Assembly (NCBI GenBank): GCA_016712405.1
Contig: JADJRD010000014.1
Span: forward strand, 972,248-1,036,247
Source: Cellvibrio sp.
GTDB lineage: Bacteria; Pseudomonadota; Gammaproteobacteria; Pseudomonadales; Cellvibrionaceae
Direction: 5' to 3'
DNA length: 64,000 bases
The position numbers were made by a program, and so were the translations under genes. This document shows positions 37,040 to 49,165 of the stretch, one piece after another. The notes under the pieces are model-generated. The model saw only the letters and a list, made by a program, of their open reading frames with translations, did not search any database and had not been told where the DNA came from. Position 1 is the first letter of the stretch. Each line of letters begins with the position of its first letter.

Positions 37040-40000
37040 ATGAGTAATGCCGTTGCCACAGTTGCGTTTTTGCAAGGTCAAGCTTGGGCCAAGAGTCCTG
37101 ATGGTAGTTTGCGTCCACTGTCGGTTGGCAGTGTGTTGAATGCGGATGAAATTCTGGTAACGGCCCCTGGTGCGAAGGTTGAGCTGGACACTGGCGATGG
37201 TGAATTGCTGTCGGTTCAAGGCGGACAAGAAGTGGCGATGAGTCGCGACTTTAACGGTGAAACAGCGACATCGCCTGATGAAACTTTGTTGTCCGATGCT
37301 TCTGTGCAAGAGGCTTTAACAGTATTGCAGCAGGGGGGCGACTTAACGACTGATCTTGAGGAAACCGCAGCCGGTAATACTGGCGGTGCTGGTAGTGAAG
37401 GGCATGGATTCGTGCAATTGGCTCGTTTAATCGAAACAACCGACCCACTGGCATTTAGCTTTGATGCGGCCAATGCAGGTGGTAGGGGTATCCCGGATAC
37501 CGATGGTGAATTTCCGCGAAATAACCCTCCTGAAGTCATCGATCAGCAGTTGGTGTTTGATGAAGACACAATTCTGAATGGTCAAATCATCGCGACTGAT
37601 GTTGAGAATGACAGCTTGACCTATACAGTCTTAACTCAGCCCTTGAATGGTGTTTTAACGCTTGATCCCGTCAGTGGCGCTTTCACTTTACACCTAATCA
37701 AAACTATAACGGCGCTGATAGTTTTGTCGTTACAGTAACCGACGATGCTGGCAATAGTGTCGATAACACCATCACTCTTACTATTAATGCTGTTAACGAT
37801 GCGCCGGTCAGCAGTGCGCAGCCTGTTGTGACTAATGAAGATACGCCCGTCACTGGTCAAGTAGTTGCGACTGATGTTGAAAACGATAGTTTGACCTTTT
37901 TGGTCAGCACAAATCCCACGAACGGCCTTGTCTCGATTAACGCGATAACGGGTGCTTATGAATACACACCGAATCCAAATTTCAACGGTGTTGATAGTTT
38001 TGTTGTGACAGTTTCTGACGGTAATGGTGGCATAACAACGTCAGTCGTGAGTGTAACAATTAATCCAGTAAACGATGCACCCGTTGCCACCAATCAAACT
38101 TTAACAACAGCAGAAGACACAGCGATCGATGGTCAAATTGTTGCGTCGGATGTTGATAATGATCCTCTGACTTACACAGTCACAACCAATCCAATGAATG
38201 GCAGTTTGTTGTTCAATGCTAATGGCAGTTTTACTTACACGCCCAATCCTAATTACAACGGCAGCGATTCATTTGTCGTCACTGTCAGCGATGGTTTTGG
38301 TGGCGTGACAACTAGCACCATTTCGATTGGCGTTACACCAGTGAACGATGCGCCGGTTGCAGCCAATCGCACAGTAAATATTGCGGAAGATACACAAGAC
38401 GCGCCATTAAATATTGCGGCACCCAGTGATGTGGATGGCGATACTTTAACGATTACCGTTGCTGGGTTGCCAAGTATTGGAACTGTGACTTTGGCCGACG
38501 GTACAACAGTCATTAACGGCCAGGTGTTAACCGCGCAAGAATTAACAAGTTTACGTTTTGATGCGCCCGCTAATGTGAATTCAACTGAAACCGGTCTGTT
38601 CCAATATTCTGTGAGTGATGGACAAGAAGCTGTGATGGGAACAATCACCATCAATGTCACACCTGCAAACGATGCGCCTGTTGCAAATAATCTTTCCGTC
38701 ACCACTGATGAAGACACCGCTTATGTCGGTCAAATTGTTGCAACCGATATTGATGGCGACACATTGAGTTATTCCATCAACACTATGCCAACGAATGGCA
38801 CTTTGACTCTTGATCAAGTAACCGGGCAATTTACTTACACGCCTAATTTAAATTACAACGGCGGCGATTCTTTTTCTGTTTTAGTGAGCGATGGCCGCGG
38901 TGGCATTGTGACTTCAGTCGTCACTGTTGGCGTTACTCCAGTGAACGATGCGCCAGTTGCGAATCCGGATTTGGCATCAACACCCATCAATCAAGCAGTC
39001 ACTGTCGATGTGCGCGCGAATGATGCCGATGTTGATAATCTGCGCGCAGATTTGGTAGTGAGTAATCCACAAGTTGACGCTGCACAGGGCACTGCAACAC
39101 TCGATGCACAAGGCCGAGTGGTTTTCACTCCTGCACTGAATTTTTCCGGCGTTGCCACTATTACTTACACATTAACTGACCCAGCTGGATTAACCAGCAC
39201 CGGTAATTTAACGGTTAATGTTGGCGCTAATACTGCACCAACGGGTGCAGATAATGTCATCACCTTAAATGAAGATGGTTCACACACATTTGCTGCCAAT
39301 AATTTTGGTTTTGCCGATGCTGATGCTGCACAAACATTCAATGCTGTTCGCATCGATACGTTACCTGCAGCAGGCAGTTTAACTTTAGGTGGTGTTGCAG
39401 TAACGGCAGGGCAAATTATTCCCGTCGCTGCACTTGCGACTTTAGTTTTCACACCAGCTCCTGATGCCAACGGAAATAATTACGCGAATTTCACATTCAG
39501 TGTTCAAGATTCTGTTGGTGGATTTGATTTAGTGCCGAATACAATTCAATTGAATGTTACGCCAGTGAACGATGCCCCAACATTGGACAACGAAATCGCC
39601 AATCAAAATGCAACAGAAGATACTGCATTTAATTTCCAATTTGCAGCGAACAGTTTTAGTGATGTCGATGTTGGTGATGTCATTACTTACAGCGCACAAT
39701 TAGTCGGCGGTGGTGCATTACCGGCCTGGTTAAGTTTTGATTCTGCGACAAGAACATTCAGTGGCACGCCAGCGAATGGTGATGTCGGAACCATTTCCGT
39801 TCAAGTGATTGCAACCGATATTGCAAATGCTACTGCATCAGATAATTTTGATATTGTGATCGCGAATGTAAATGACGCACCAACAGTGTCCAATAACATT
39901 CCTGATCAAAACGCCACAGAAGATTCTGCATTTAATTTCCAATTTGCATCCAACAGTTTTGCGGATGTTGATGCGGGCACCACACTCACTTACACCGCAC

Positions 40001-43000
40001 AATTAGCTGGTGGAGGAGCATTACCAAGTTGGTTAAGTTTCGATTCTGCGACACGCACATTCAGTGGCACACCAGCGAATGGCGATGTTGGAACTGTTTC
40101 CATTGATGTGATTGCTAGCGATGGTTCTGCAACAGTGACAGATTCTTTCGATATTGTGATCGGCGGTGTAAACGATGCGCCTGTGAATACAGTGTCTGCA
40201 GCAATCACCATGAACGAAGATACTACTCAAGCCATCACCGGTTTGAGTGTGAATGATGTTGATGCAGGCTCGTCTTCGATCACTGTGACATTACAAATTA
40301 CCAACGGTATTTTGAATGTAAGTGGTGGCTCAGCGGTTATTGTGGGTAATGGTACTAACGCTGTCACTTTGACAGGCACTCAAGCAGAAATAAATTCTAC
40401 TTTAGCTGCGACAGTCAATTATGTTCCAACAACCAATTTCAACGGCACGTCTACTTTCACTATCACTACGAATGACAATGGTAATTCTGGTGTTGGTGGT
40501 GCATTAAGTGATGTGGATACTGTGACTATAACGGTGAATCCGGTTGATGATGTAACGCAGATTACACCTGTTTCACAAGATCTTAATGAAACCAATTCAA
40601 TATTATCTGTTAATGGAACAGTCAACGCGGTGGATGTAGATAGTCCTGTTGGGTTTGTTGCGCAAAATAATGTTGCAGGTTCTGGTGGGTACGGTTTATT
40701 TACATTGGCCGTAAATGGTCAATGGAGCTATTCAACCAACAATGCACAAAATCAATTTGCGGCAGGAACAACTTATACAGATACTCTGACTGTTACCGCA
40801 CTGGATGGTACAACTAGCACAATCACTGTGAATATTCTTGGAACGAATGATGCCCCCGGTATTACGGGCTTGGTCACCACATTGAATTACGCAGAATCGA
40901 CTACAGCAACAATCACTCGCACGATTATCGATTCTACAGTTGTATTAACTGATATAGATTCTGCTAACTTTGCAGGCGGAAATGTCACAGTCACGATCAA
41001 TAATGTTGTCGCAGCTCAGGATCAATTAACGGTACAAAATCAGGGAACTGCTGTTAATCAAATTAGCGTTTCAGGCACCAACGTTAGTTACAACTTTGGT
41101 GCTGGTGCAGTATTGATTGGAACTATTTCAGGTGGCACTTTGGGTGCACCATTAGTGATTAGTTTGAACAACAATGCTACGCCTGTAGCGGTAGATGCTT
41201 TGGTGCAACGCATTGCTTATGGCAACTCATCACAATTACCTAATACCACACCTAGAAGTATTACTTTGAGTGTGACTGATGGTGACGGGACTGCGAATGG
41301 CGGCACTGATACTTTCACACAAAATATCACTATTAATGTTGCTTCTAACAATGATGCGCCAGTGTTGGGTGCCTTGGGTGGTACTCGTACTTACACTGAG
41401 GGCGGGGCGGCTGTTGTGCTGGATACCAATGCCACCATTGCAGATGGCGAGCTTGTTGCTTTGGCAAACTTTGGTGGAATGACACTGACTGTTGGCCGTC
41501 GTGGCGGTATTAATACTGATGATGATTTTGTGGGTACTGGCACTTTATCTTTAACGGGTGGCAATGTTGTTTTAAATGGTGTGACAGTAGGTAGTTACAA
41601 TGCAGCGCAACTCGATGCAGGTCAGTTGTTGATTACATTTGCCAATGGTGTAACCAACGCTCAAGCAACCAGTGTTTTGCGTCAAATTGCGTATCGCAAT
41701 ACCAGCGATGCACCACCTTCATCTTTGATCGTTGATTTTGTGTTGAATGATGGCAACACCGGTGCACAAGGTTCTGGTGGTGCGAGAAATTCAACAACAG
41801 TCGGTGTGACAGTTAATATCACAGGCGTTAATGATGCACCTGTTGCGCAAGCATTAACATTAAATGGAACAGAAGAAACCAATTTACCCATCAGCCTGAC
41901 TGGCAGTGATGTTGATGGTACAGTCCAATCAGTACAGTTAGTCAATCTGCCCAGTGGAGCACAAGGCGTGCTGTATTTGTCAGACGGTGTGACAGCTGTA
42001 ACTACAGCAATGAATTTAACTCCTGCGCAAGCATCGAATTTAATTTTCACACCGACAAATAATTTCAATGGCAATGTGTCATTTAATTTTATTGTCCGTG
42101 ACAATCTGGGCCTTGCATCCGCACCTGCTGCAGTCAATATTTCTGTTGCTGTTGTGAACGATGCGCCTTTGAATGCTGTTCCTGCTGCGATCACCATGAA
42201 CGAAGATACTACTCAAGCAATCACAGGTTTGAGTGTGAATGATGTTGATGCGGGTTCGTCTTCTATCACTGTGACATTGCAAATTACCAACGGTATTTTA
42301 AATGTGAGTGGTGGCTTAGCGGTTATTGCTGGTAATGGTACAAGCACAGTGACATTAACCGGCACCCAAGCGGAAATTAATTCGACTTTGGCTGCAACAG
42401 TGAATTATGTTCCATCGGCTAATTTCAGCGGCACATCAAGCTTAACAATCACCACAAACGACAATGGTAATTCCGGTGCTGGTGGTGCATTGATTGATGT
42501 GGATACTGTAACTATCACAATCAATCCAATCGATGACGGATCAGTGGCAAACCAAAATGTTGTCACCAACGAAGATGTTGTGTTGAACGGCAATTTACCA
42601 ACCACCGATGCGGATGGTGCCGTGACTTACGCGGTGATCACCAATCAAGCCACCACAAATGGAACGGTTTCTGTTGCGGCTAATGGTTCTTACACTTACA
42701 CACCGAATGCAAATTATTCTGGCAGTGACAGTTTTGTTGTGAACGTCACTGACGCACAAGGTTTCACTACACCAGTGACTGTTATGTGACTGTGAATCCA
42801 ATCGATGACGGATCAGTGGCAAACCAAAATGTTGTCACCAACGAAGATGTTGTGTTGAACGGCAATTTACCAACCACCATGCGGATGGTGCCGTGACTTA
42901 CGCGGTGATCACCAATCAAGCCACCACAAATGGAACGGTTTCTGTTGCGGCTAATGGTTCTTACACTTACACACCAATGCAAATTATTCTGGCAGTGCAG

Positions 43001-46000
43001 TTTTGTTGTGAACGTCACTGACGCACAAGGTTTCACTACACCAGTGACTGTTAATGTGACTGTGAATCCAATCGATGACGGATCAGTGGCAAACCAAAAT
43101 GTTGTCACCAACGAAGATGTTGTGTTGAACGGCAATTTACCAACCACCATGCGGATGGTGCCGTGACTTACGCGGTGATCACCAATCAAGCCACCACAAA
43201 TGGAACGGTTTCTGTTGCGGCTAATGGTTCTTACACTTACACACCGAATGCAAATTATTCTGGCAGTGACAGTTTTGTTGTGAACGTCACTGACGCACAA
43301 GGTTTCACTACACCAGTGACTGTTAATGTGACTGTGAATCCAATCGATGACGGATCAGTGGCAAACCAAAATGTTGTCACCAACGAAGATGTTGTGTTGA
43401 ACGGCAATTTACCAACCACCGATGCGGATGGTGCCGTGACTTACGCGGTGATCACCAATCAAGCCACCACAAATGGAACGGTTTCTGTTGCGGCTAATGG
43501 TTCTTACACTTACACCGAATGCAAATTATTCTGGCAGTGACAGTTTTGTTGTGAACGTCACTGACGCAAGGTTTCACTACCAGTGACTGTTAATGTGACT
43601 GTGAATCCAATCATGACGGATCAGTGGCAAACCAAAATGTTGTCACCAACGAAGATGTTGTGTTGAACGGCAATTTACCAACCACCGATGCGGATGGTGC
43701 CGTGACTTACGCGGTGATCACCAATCAAGCCACCACAAATGGAACGGTTTCTGTTGCGGCTAATGGTTCTTACACTTACACACCGAATGCAAATTATTCT
43801 GGCAGTGACAGTTTTGTTGTGAACGTCACTGACGCACAAGGTTTCACTACACCAGTGACTGTTAATGTGACTGTGAATCCAATCGATGACGGATCAGTGG
43901 CAAACCAAAATGTTGTCACCAACGAAGATGTTGTGTTGAACGGCAATTTACCAACCACCGATGCGGATGGTGCCGTGACTTACGCGGTGATCACCAATCA
44001 AGCCACCACAAATGGAACGGTTTCTGTTGCGGCTAATGGTTCTTACACTTACACACCGAATGCAAATTATTCTGGCAGTGACAGTTTTGTTGTGAACGTC
44101 ACTGACGCACAAGGTTTCACTACACCAGTGACTGTTAATGTGACTGTGAATCCAATCGATGACGGATCAGTGGCAAACCAAAATGTTGTCACCAACGAAG
44201 ATGTTGTGTTGAACGGCAATTTACCAACCACCGATGCGGATGGTGCCGTGACTTACGCGGTGATCACCAATCAAGCCACCACAAATGGAACGGTTTCTGT
44301 TGCGGCTAATGGTTCTTACACTTACACACCGAATGCAAATTATTCTGGCAGTGACAGTTTTGTTGTGAACGTCACTGACGCACAAGGTTTCACTACACCA
44401 GTGACTGTTAATGTGACTGTGAATCCAATCGATGACGGATCAGTGGCAAACCAAAATGTTGTCACCAACGAAGATGTTGTGTTGAACGGCAATTTACCAA
44501 CCACCGATGCGGATGGTGCCGTGACTTACGCGGTGATCACCAATCAAGCCACCACAAATGGAACGGTTTCTGTTGCGGCTAATGGTTCTTACACTTACAC
44601 ACCGAATGCAAATTATTCTGGCAGTGACAGTTTTGTTGTGAACGTCACTGACGCACAAGGTTTCACTACACCAGTGACTGTTAATGTGACTGTGAATCCA
44701 ATCGATGACGGATCAGTGGCAAACCAAAATGTTGTCACCAACGAAGATGTTGTGTTGAACGGCAATTTACCAACCACCGATGCGGATGGTGCCGTGACTT
44801 ACGCGGTGATCACCAATCAAGCCACCACAAATGGAACGGTTTCTGTTGCGGCTAATGGTTCTTACACTTACACACCGAATGCAAATTATTCTGGCAGTGA
44901 CAGTTTTGTTGTGAACGTCACTGACGCACAAGGTTTCACTACACCAGTGACTGTTAATGTGACTGTGAATCCAATCGATGACGGATCAGTGGCAAACCAA
45001 AATGTTGTCACCAACGAAGATGTTGTGTTGAACGGCAATTTACCAACCACCGATGCGGATGGTGCCGTGACTTACGCGGTGATCACCAATCAAGCCACCA
45101 CAAATGGAACGGTTTCTGTTGCGGCTAATGGTTCTTACACTTACACACCGAATGCAAATTATTCTGGCAGTGACAGTTTTGTTGTGAACGTCACTGACGC
45201 ACAAGGTTTCACTACACCAGTGACTGTTAATGTGACTGTGAATCCGATCGATGATGGATCAGTTGCAACACAAAATGTTGTCACCAACGAAGATGTTGTG
45301 TTGAACGGCAATTTACCAACCACCGATGCGGATGGTGCCGTGACTTACGCGGTGATCACCAATCAAGCCACCACAAATGGAACGGTTTCTGTTGCGGCTA
45401 ATGGTTCTTACACTTACACACCGAATGCAAATTATTCTGGCAGTGACAGTTTTGTTGTGAACGTAACGGATGCACAAGGTTTTGTAACACCAGTGACAGT
45501 TAACGTAACAGTGAATCCAATCGATGATGGATCAGTTGCAAACCAAAATGTTGTCACCAACGAAGATGTTGTGTTGAACGGCAATTTACCAACCACCGAT
45601 GCGGATGGTGCTGTGACTTATGCAGTGATCACCAATCAAACCACCACAAATGGAACGGTTTCTGTTGCAGCGAATGGTTCTTACACATACACACCGAATG
45701 CAAATTATTCTGGCAGTGACAGTTTTGTTGTGAACGTAACGGATGCACAAGGTTTTGTAACACCAGTGACAGTTAACGTAACAGTGAATCCAATCGATGA
45801 CGGTGCAGTGGCAAACCAAAATGTTGTCACCAACGAAGATGTTGTGTTGAACGGCAATTTACCAACCACCGATGCGGATGGTGCCGTGACTTACGCGGTG
45901 ATCACCAATCAAGCCACCACAAATGGAACGGTTTCGGTTGCAGCGAATGGTTCATACACTTACACGCCAAATGCAAATTATTCTGGCTCAGATAGCTTCA

Positions 46001-48798
46001 CTGTGAACGTCACTGACGCACAAGGTTTCACTACACCAGCGACAGTTAATGTGACTGTGAATCCGATTAATGATGCACCTATCACAACAACAGCGAATTT
46101 ACTGGTAAATGAAGAAGCGCAAAATGTTTCTTTAGGAATCGTCGCTCCAACAGATGTCGATTCTGCAAGTTTGACAATTACAGTCAGTGGGCTGCCAAAT
46201 ATTGGTGTTGTCACTTTAGCAAATGGTACAGCTATCACTGTTGGGCAATCACTCACAATTGCCGAACTCACCAGTTTGCAATACGACGCACCGATGGAAG
46301 TGTTAACAACAACCAATACCAGCTTCACTTACACTGTGAGTGATGGTGTTGCACCAGCCATAACAGGTGTTGCAAATATTACTGTAAATCCTGTAAATGA
46401 CGCGCCAATAGCAAATGATGATCCAGAACCATCATTGGCAACAACACCCGTTGGATTATTGTCAGAATACTTTGGTTATCAAGAAGGTGTTGATGGCGGT
46501 AATTTATCAAATTTAGCTCAGGTTACTACATTCATTAATGGGCGTACGCCAGATGCAACATTTACTGCTACCGAATTCCGTTACGGGTTGGATGATTTGT
46601 TCGGGAATAATTTGGGTAATGGAACAAACCTGCAATTATTCCTGGGTGCAGATGCTGCCAGTTTAAGTGCTGATCCAGGTACGACTACTGATGCTGTTAT
46701 TCGTATGCGGGGTTATGTAGAGCTGGACGCGGGAACTTACAACTTCCGTGTGCGTGGTGACGATGGATATCAAATTAAAATTGACGGTGTTGTTGTGGCA
46801 CAAGTCAATGCTATTCAACCACCAACTGGCACTGTGCATACCACATTTACTGTTGCAGAAAGTGGATTCCATCAAATAGAAGTTCTTTATTGGGATCAAG
46901 GTGGTCAGGCGGTATTCCAAGCGGAAATCAGTAATAACAGTGGTTCTACCTATCAATTCTTGAGCCAGATACCGACGGTAAGTACAGGTGTATTTAATTT
47001 ACAAGAAGACAATGTGTTAACTATCACTCCATCATCACTTCTTGCGAATGATTCTGATATTGATGGCGATGTTTTGAGTGTGTTGTCTGTAGGTAATGCA
47101 ACACATGGCACTGTGAGTATTAATGGATCTGGTGATATTATTTTCACGCCGCAATTAAATTATTCAGGGCCTGCGAGTTTTGAATACACAGTGAGTGATG
47201 GAAATGGTGGAACTGATGTTGCAAAAGTTGCCATATACATTTCGCCCGTTAATGACGCGCCCACAGCGACGGGTGAAAGTTTCAGTACTAATGAAGATGC
47301 AGCATTAACATTGACCCCATCACAATTATTAACCAATGATTCTGATATAGAAGGCGATGTTTTAACTATCTCATCAGTACAAGGTGCAGTAAATGGAACA
47401 GTTGCATTGGTCGGCAGCAATGTTGTGTTCACACCAACCGCAAACTACAACGGACCTGCATCATTCACTTACACTGTGAGTGATGGTAATGGTGGTAGTT
47501 CAACTGCTACAGTTAATGTGACAGTGAATTCCGTGAATGATGCACCCTCTGGTATAAATCAATCCGTGAGTTTGGTTGAAGATAAGGCTTACACCTTTAC
47601 GCTTTCAGATTTTAGTTTTTCAGATGTTGATAATAATTCCTTGAATGCTGTTCGTATTACCGCTGTTCCAGGAACTGGAACAGTGTTTTTAAATAATGTA
47701 GCGATAACCTCCGGCACTACAGTTGCGGTTGCAGACATAGTTGCAGGCCGATTGGTCTATCTTCCATCCTTAAATTCCAATCTCTCCAGAACCATGACAT
47801 TTCAAGTGCAGGATGATGGTGGAACTGCCAATGGTGGAGTCAATTTGGATCAATCTGCCAATGTATTGACCTTAAACATCACAGCAGATGCTAATGATAT
47901 TAATGCTGGTGGAACTAGCACAACTCAAACACTCGCGTTGAATGTTGGAAATATTTCCATTAACGATAACGGAGGTGCTGCTGATCTCATCAATATTACA
48001 TCTACCGGTGCACCATCATTCAGTGCATTTAATTTTGAACGATTTGGTAACAATCTCGAATATCAGGCAACTTCTGGTGCTAACAATACTCACGTTACAG
48101 TGATCAATGAGTATGTAGCTGGAAACAAAATTGAAGCCATTTCTTTTACCGGTGGTGGTGATTATTCGAGTTACTCTTTGGGTACAGCAGCTTACTCAAT
48201 TAATACAACTGCAACAGGTATTGCCGATGTTCAAGAAATTCTTGCCGGCTCCTCAATAGATGACACTCTAACGGGTGGCGGTGGTACATCCTCTGATATG
48301 TTGTTTGGCGGTGCAGGTAATGACACTTTAACAACAACGGGCAGTGGAACGCATTTGTTAGTCGGTGGTTCTGGTAATGACACTCTTACAGGTGGAACTG
48401 GTGCAGATGTACTGTTGGGTGGATCAGGAAATGATTCATTGACAGGTGGTGCCGGAGTTGATGTATTTGTGTGGAAATTAGCAGATAAAGGTATAGCAGG
48501 TTCACCAGCAACTGACACGGTGGCAGATTTTACTGAGTCAGCCACAGATAAATTAAATATCAGCGATTTATTGCAGGGTGAAAATTCTGGCAACCTGACT
48601 AATTATTTGCACCTTACTTATGATTCAGGAACCAATGCAACGACAGTACATATTAGTAGCTCGGGTGGTTATTCATCAGGATTTAGTAATTCGTTGACTG
48701 ATCAAACTATTGTCTTGAGTAATTACAATCCTGGCAGTACCTCGGATGCAACAATTATTAGTAATTTAATTGCTGCAAACAAATTGATCACGGACTAA
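37040..48798 (+). CDS. lapA: Giant LapA-type RTX adhesin with retention module (frameshifted as read)
   Basis: As read, the gene is in pieces (37040-37738, 37828-42789, 43624-48798 and short frames). Restoring one T at 37687-37689 and 12 nt within 42783-43612 gives one frame of about 3,923 residues. N-terminal residues 1-112 are a LapA-type retention module ending in TAAG (109-112), the LapG cleavage motif, followed by the usual EGHGFVQLARL. Then come many cadherin/Ig-like repeats (NDAPVA-type borders), 13 tandem 91-residue repeats, a PA14 domain, more repeats, RTX nonapeptides (GGAGNDTL, GGSGNDTL, GGTGADVL) and a type I secretion signal. No T1SS genes lie in the window. RBS CGGAG. It would be held at the outer membrane and released by LapG. 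Confidence 0.9.
37364..37375 (+). other. Predicted LapG cleavage site (TAAG) in the adhesin
   Basis: The codons for Thr109-Ala110-Ala111-Gly112 lie in the context LEETAAGNTGG, between the retention module and the first extended segment. LapG-type proteases cut after the di-alanine in (T/A/P)AAG. This is the only good match I see in the first 230 residues. Confidence 0.75.
40168..42539 (+). repeat. Two near-identical ~380-bp domain copies flanking a 1.6-kb segment of the adhesin
   Basis: The segments 40168-40550 and 42157-42539 encode almost the same domain (MNEDTTQAITGLSVNDVDAG onward, ending with DVDTVTIT), with mostly synonymous differences. The start-to-start distance is about 1,989 bp. 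They frame a set of unrelated repeat domains, indicating duplication within the gene. The second copy abuts the 273-bp array. Confidence 0.7.
42544..46080 (+). repeat. Tandem array of 13 x 273-bp (91-residue) adhesin repeats
   Basis: Units begin at GTGGCAAACCAAAATG and start at 42544, 42816, 43086, 43358, 43624, 43897, 44170, 44443, 44716, 44989, 45262, 45535 and 45808. Copies 5-10 look identical over the full 273 bp; copies 11-13 differ mainly at synonymous positions. Copies 1-4 are shortened by 1, 3, 1 and 7 nt through small deletions. Each encodes a bacterial Ig/cadherin-like domain (NEDVVLNGNLPTTDADGAVTY, then YTPNANYSGSDSFVVNVTD). The near-identity points to recent expansion or ongoing gene conversion. 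Confidence 0.92.
46450..46968 (+). other. PA14 domain within the adhesin
   Basis: Encodes GLLSEYFGYQEGVDGG, then VIRMRGYVELDAGTYNFRVRGDDGYQIKIDG, then FHQIEVLYWDQGG, the pattern of a PA14 lectin-type domain (here with the RGDDGY loop typical of calcium/sugar sites). In some RTX adhesins a PA14 domain near the tip binds glycans on a partner surface. It lies on the C-terminal side of the repeat array, where the ligand-binding end of LapA-like adhesins is expected. Confidence 0.78.
48275..48798 (+). other. RTX calcium repeats and type I secretion signal of the adhesin
   Basis: At least four glycine/aspartate nonapeptides (GGAGNDTLT, GGSGNDTLT, GGTGADVLL, GGSGNDSLT) followed by GGAGVDVFVW and DTVADFTESATDKLNISDLL. 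This is the typical end of type I-secreted RTX adhesins. The last ~60 residues are the presumed export signal. Confidence 0.85.
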
Positions 48799-48802
48799 AC
48801 CT

Positions 48803-49132
48803 ATGTTTATCAAACGCGATGCTACCGGAAAAATTGTGGCAATCAGCAAGGTTCAGGATGCTCACGCTCCAGAGTATATGGATGATGATCATCCTGAATT
48901 GCAGATTTTTATGCGTAGTTTGAAAATCTATCAGCAACACGAATTGGCGCAAACAGATCAAAGCATGGCTCGTGTTGTAGAGGATGTGATTAATTTGTTG
49001 GTTGAAAAAAATCTGATTTTTTTTACAGATCTACCGGATGCCGCACAACAAAAGTTGCTTACACGTCGTGCTATGCGCAGACAGGATAAGTTATCGAATT
49101 TAATTGATGATACAGATGATTTGAATATCTAG
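48803..49132 (+). CDS. Small conserved protein downstream of the LapA-type adhesin
   Basis: A 109-residue acidic, helical, cytoplasmic-looking protein starting 4 nt after the adhesin stop, hence co-transcribed. The sequence begins MFIKRDATGKIVAISKV; the middle has MDDDHPELQIFMRSL; the C-terminal half is helical (MARVVEDVINLLVEKNLIFFTDLPDAAQQKLLTRR). Similar small genes accompany RTX/LapA-type adhesins in other gammaproteobacteria. I know of no demonstrated function. There is no signal peptide and no catalytic motif. Confidence 0.75.
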   Translation: MFIKRDATGKIVAISKVQDAHAPEYMDDDHPELQIFMRSLKIYQQHELAQTDQSMARVVEDVINLLVEKNLIFFTDLPDAAQQKLLTRRAMRRQDKLSNLIDDTDDLNI

Positions 49133-49138
49133 ATCCTT

Positions 49139-49153
49139 CCCCTTCATAAGGGG
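49139..49153. terminator. Small hairpin between the convergent adhesin and lapD transcripts
   Basis: CCCCTT-CAT-AAGGGG followed by TGGGGAAAAAG, located between the two convergent gene ends. Short, but the only structure available to end both transcripts. Confidence 0.45.
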
Positions 49154-49165
49154 TGGGGAAAAAGA

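Noticed and set aside
42782..43300. Minus-strand open frames across the repeat array (and 45586-45819)
   Set aside because: They are antisense shadows of the tandem repeats, with no RBS or family resemblance.
42544..46080. CRISPR-like regularly repeated array
   Set aside because: Units are 273 bp, contiguous without spacers, and in frame as adhesin domains.
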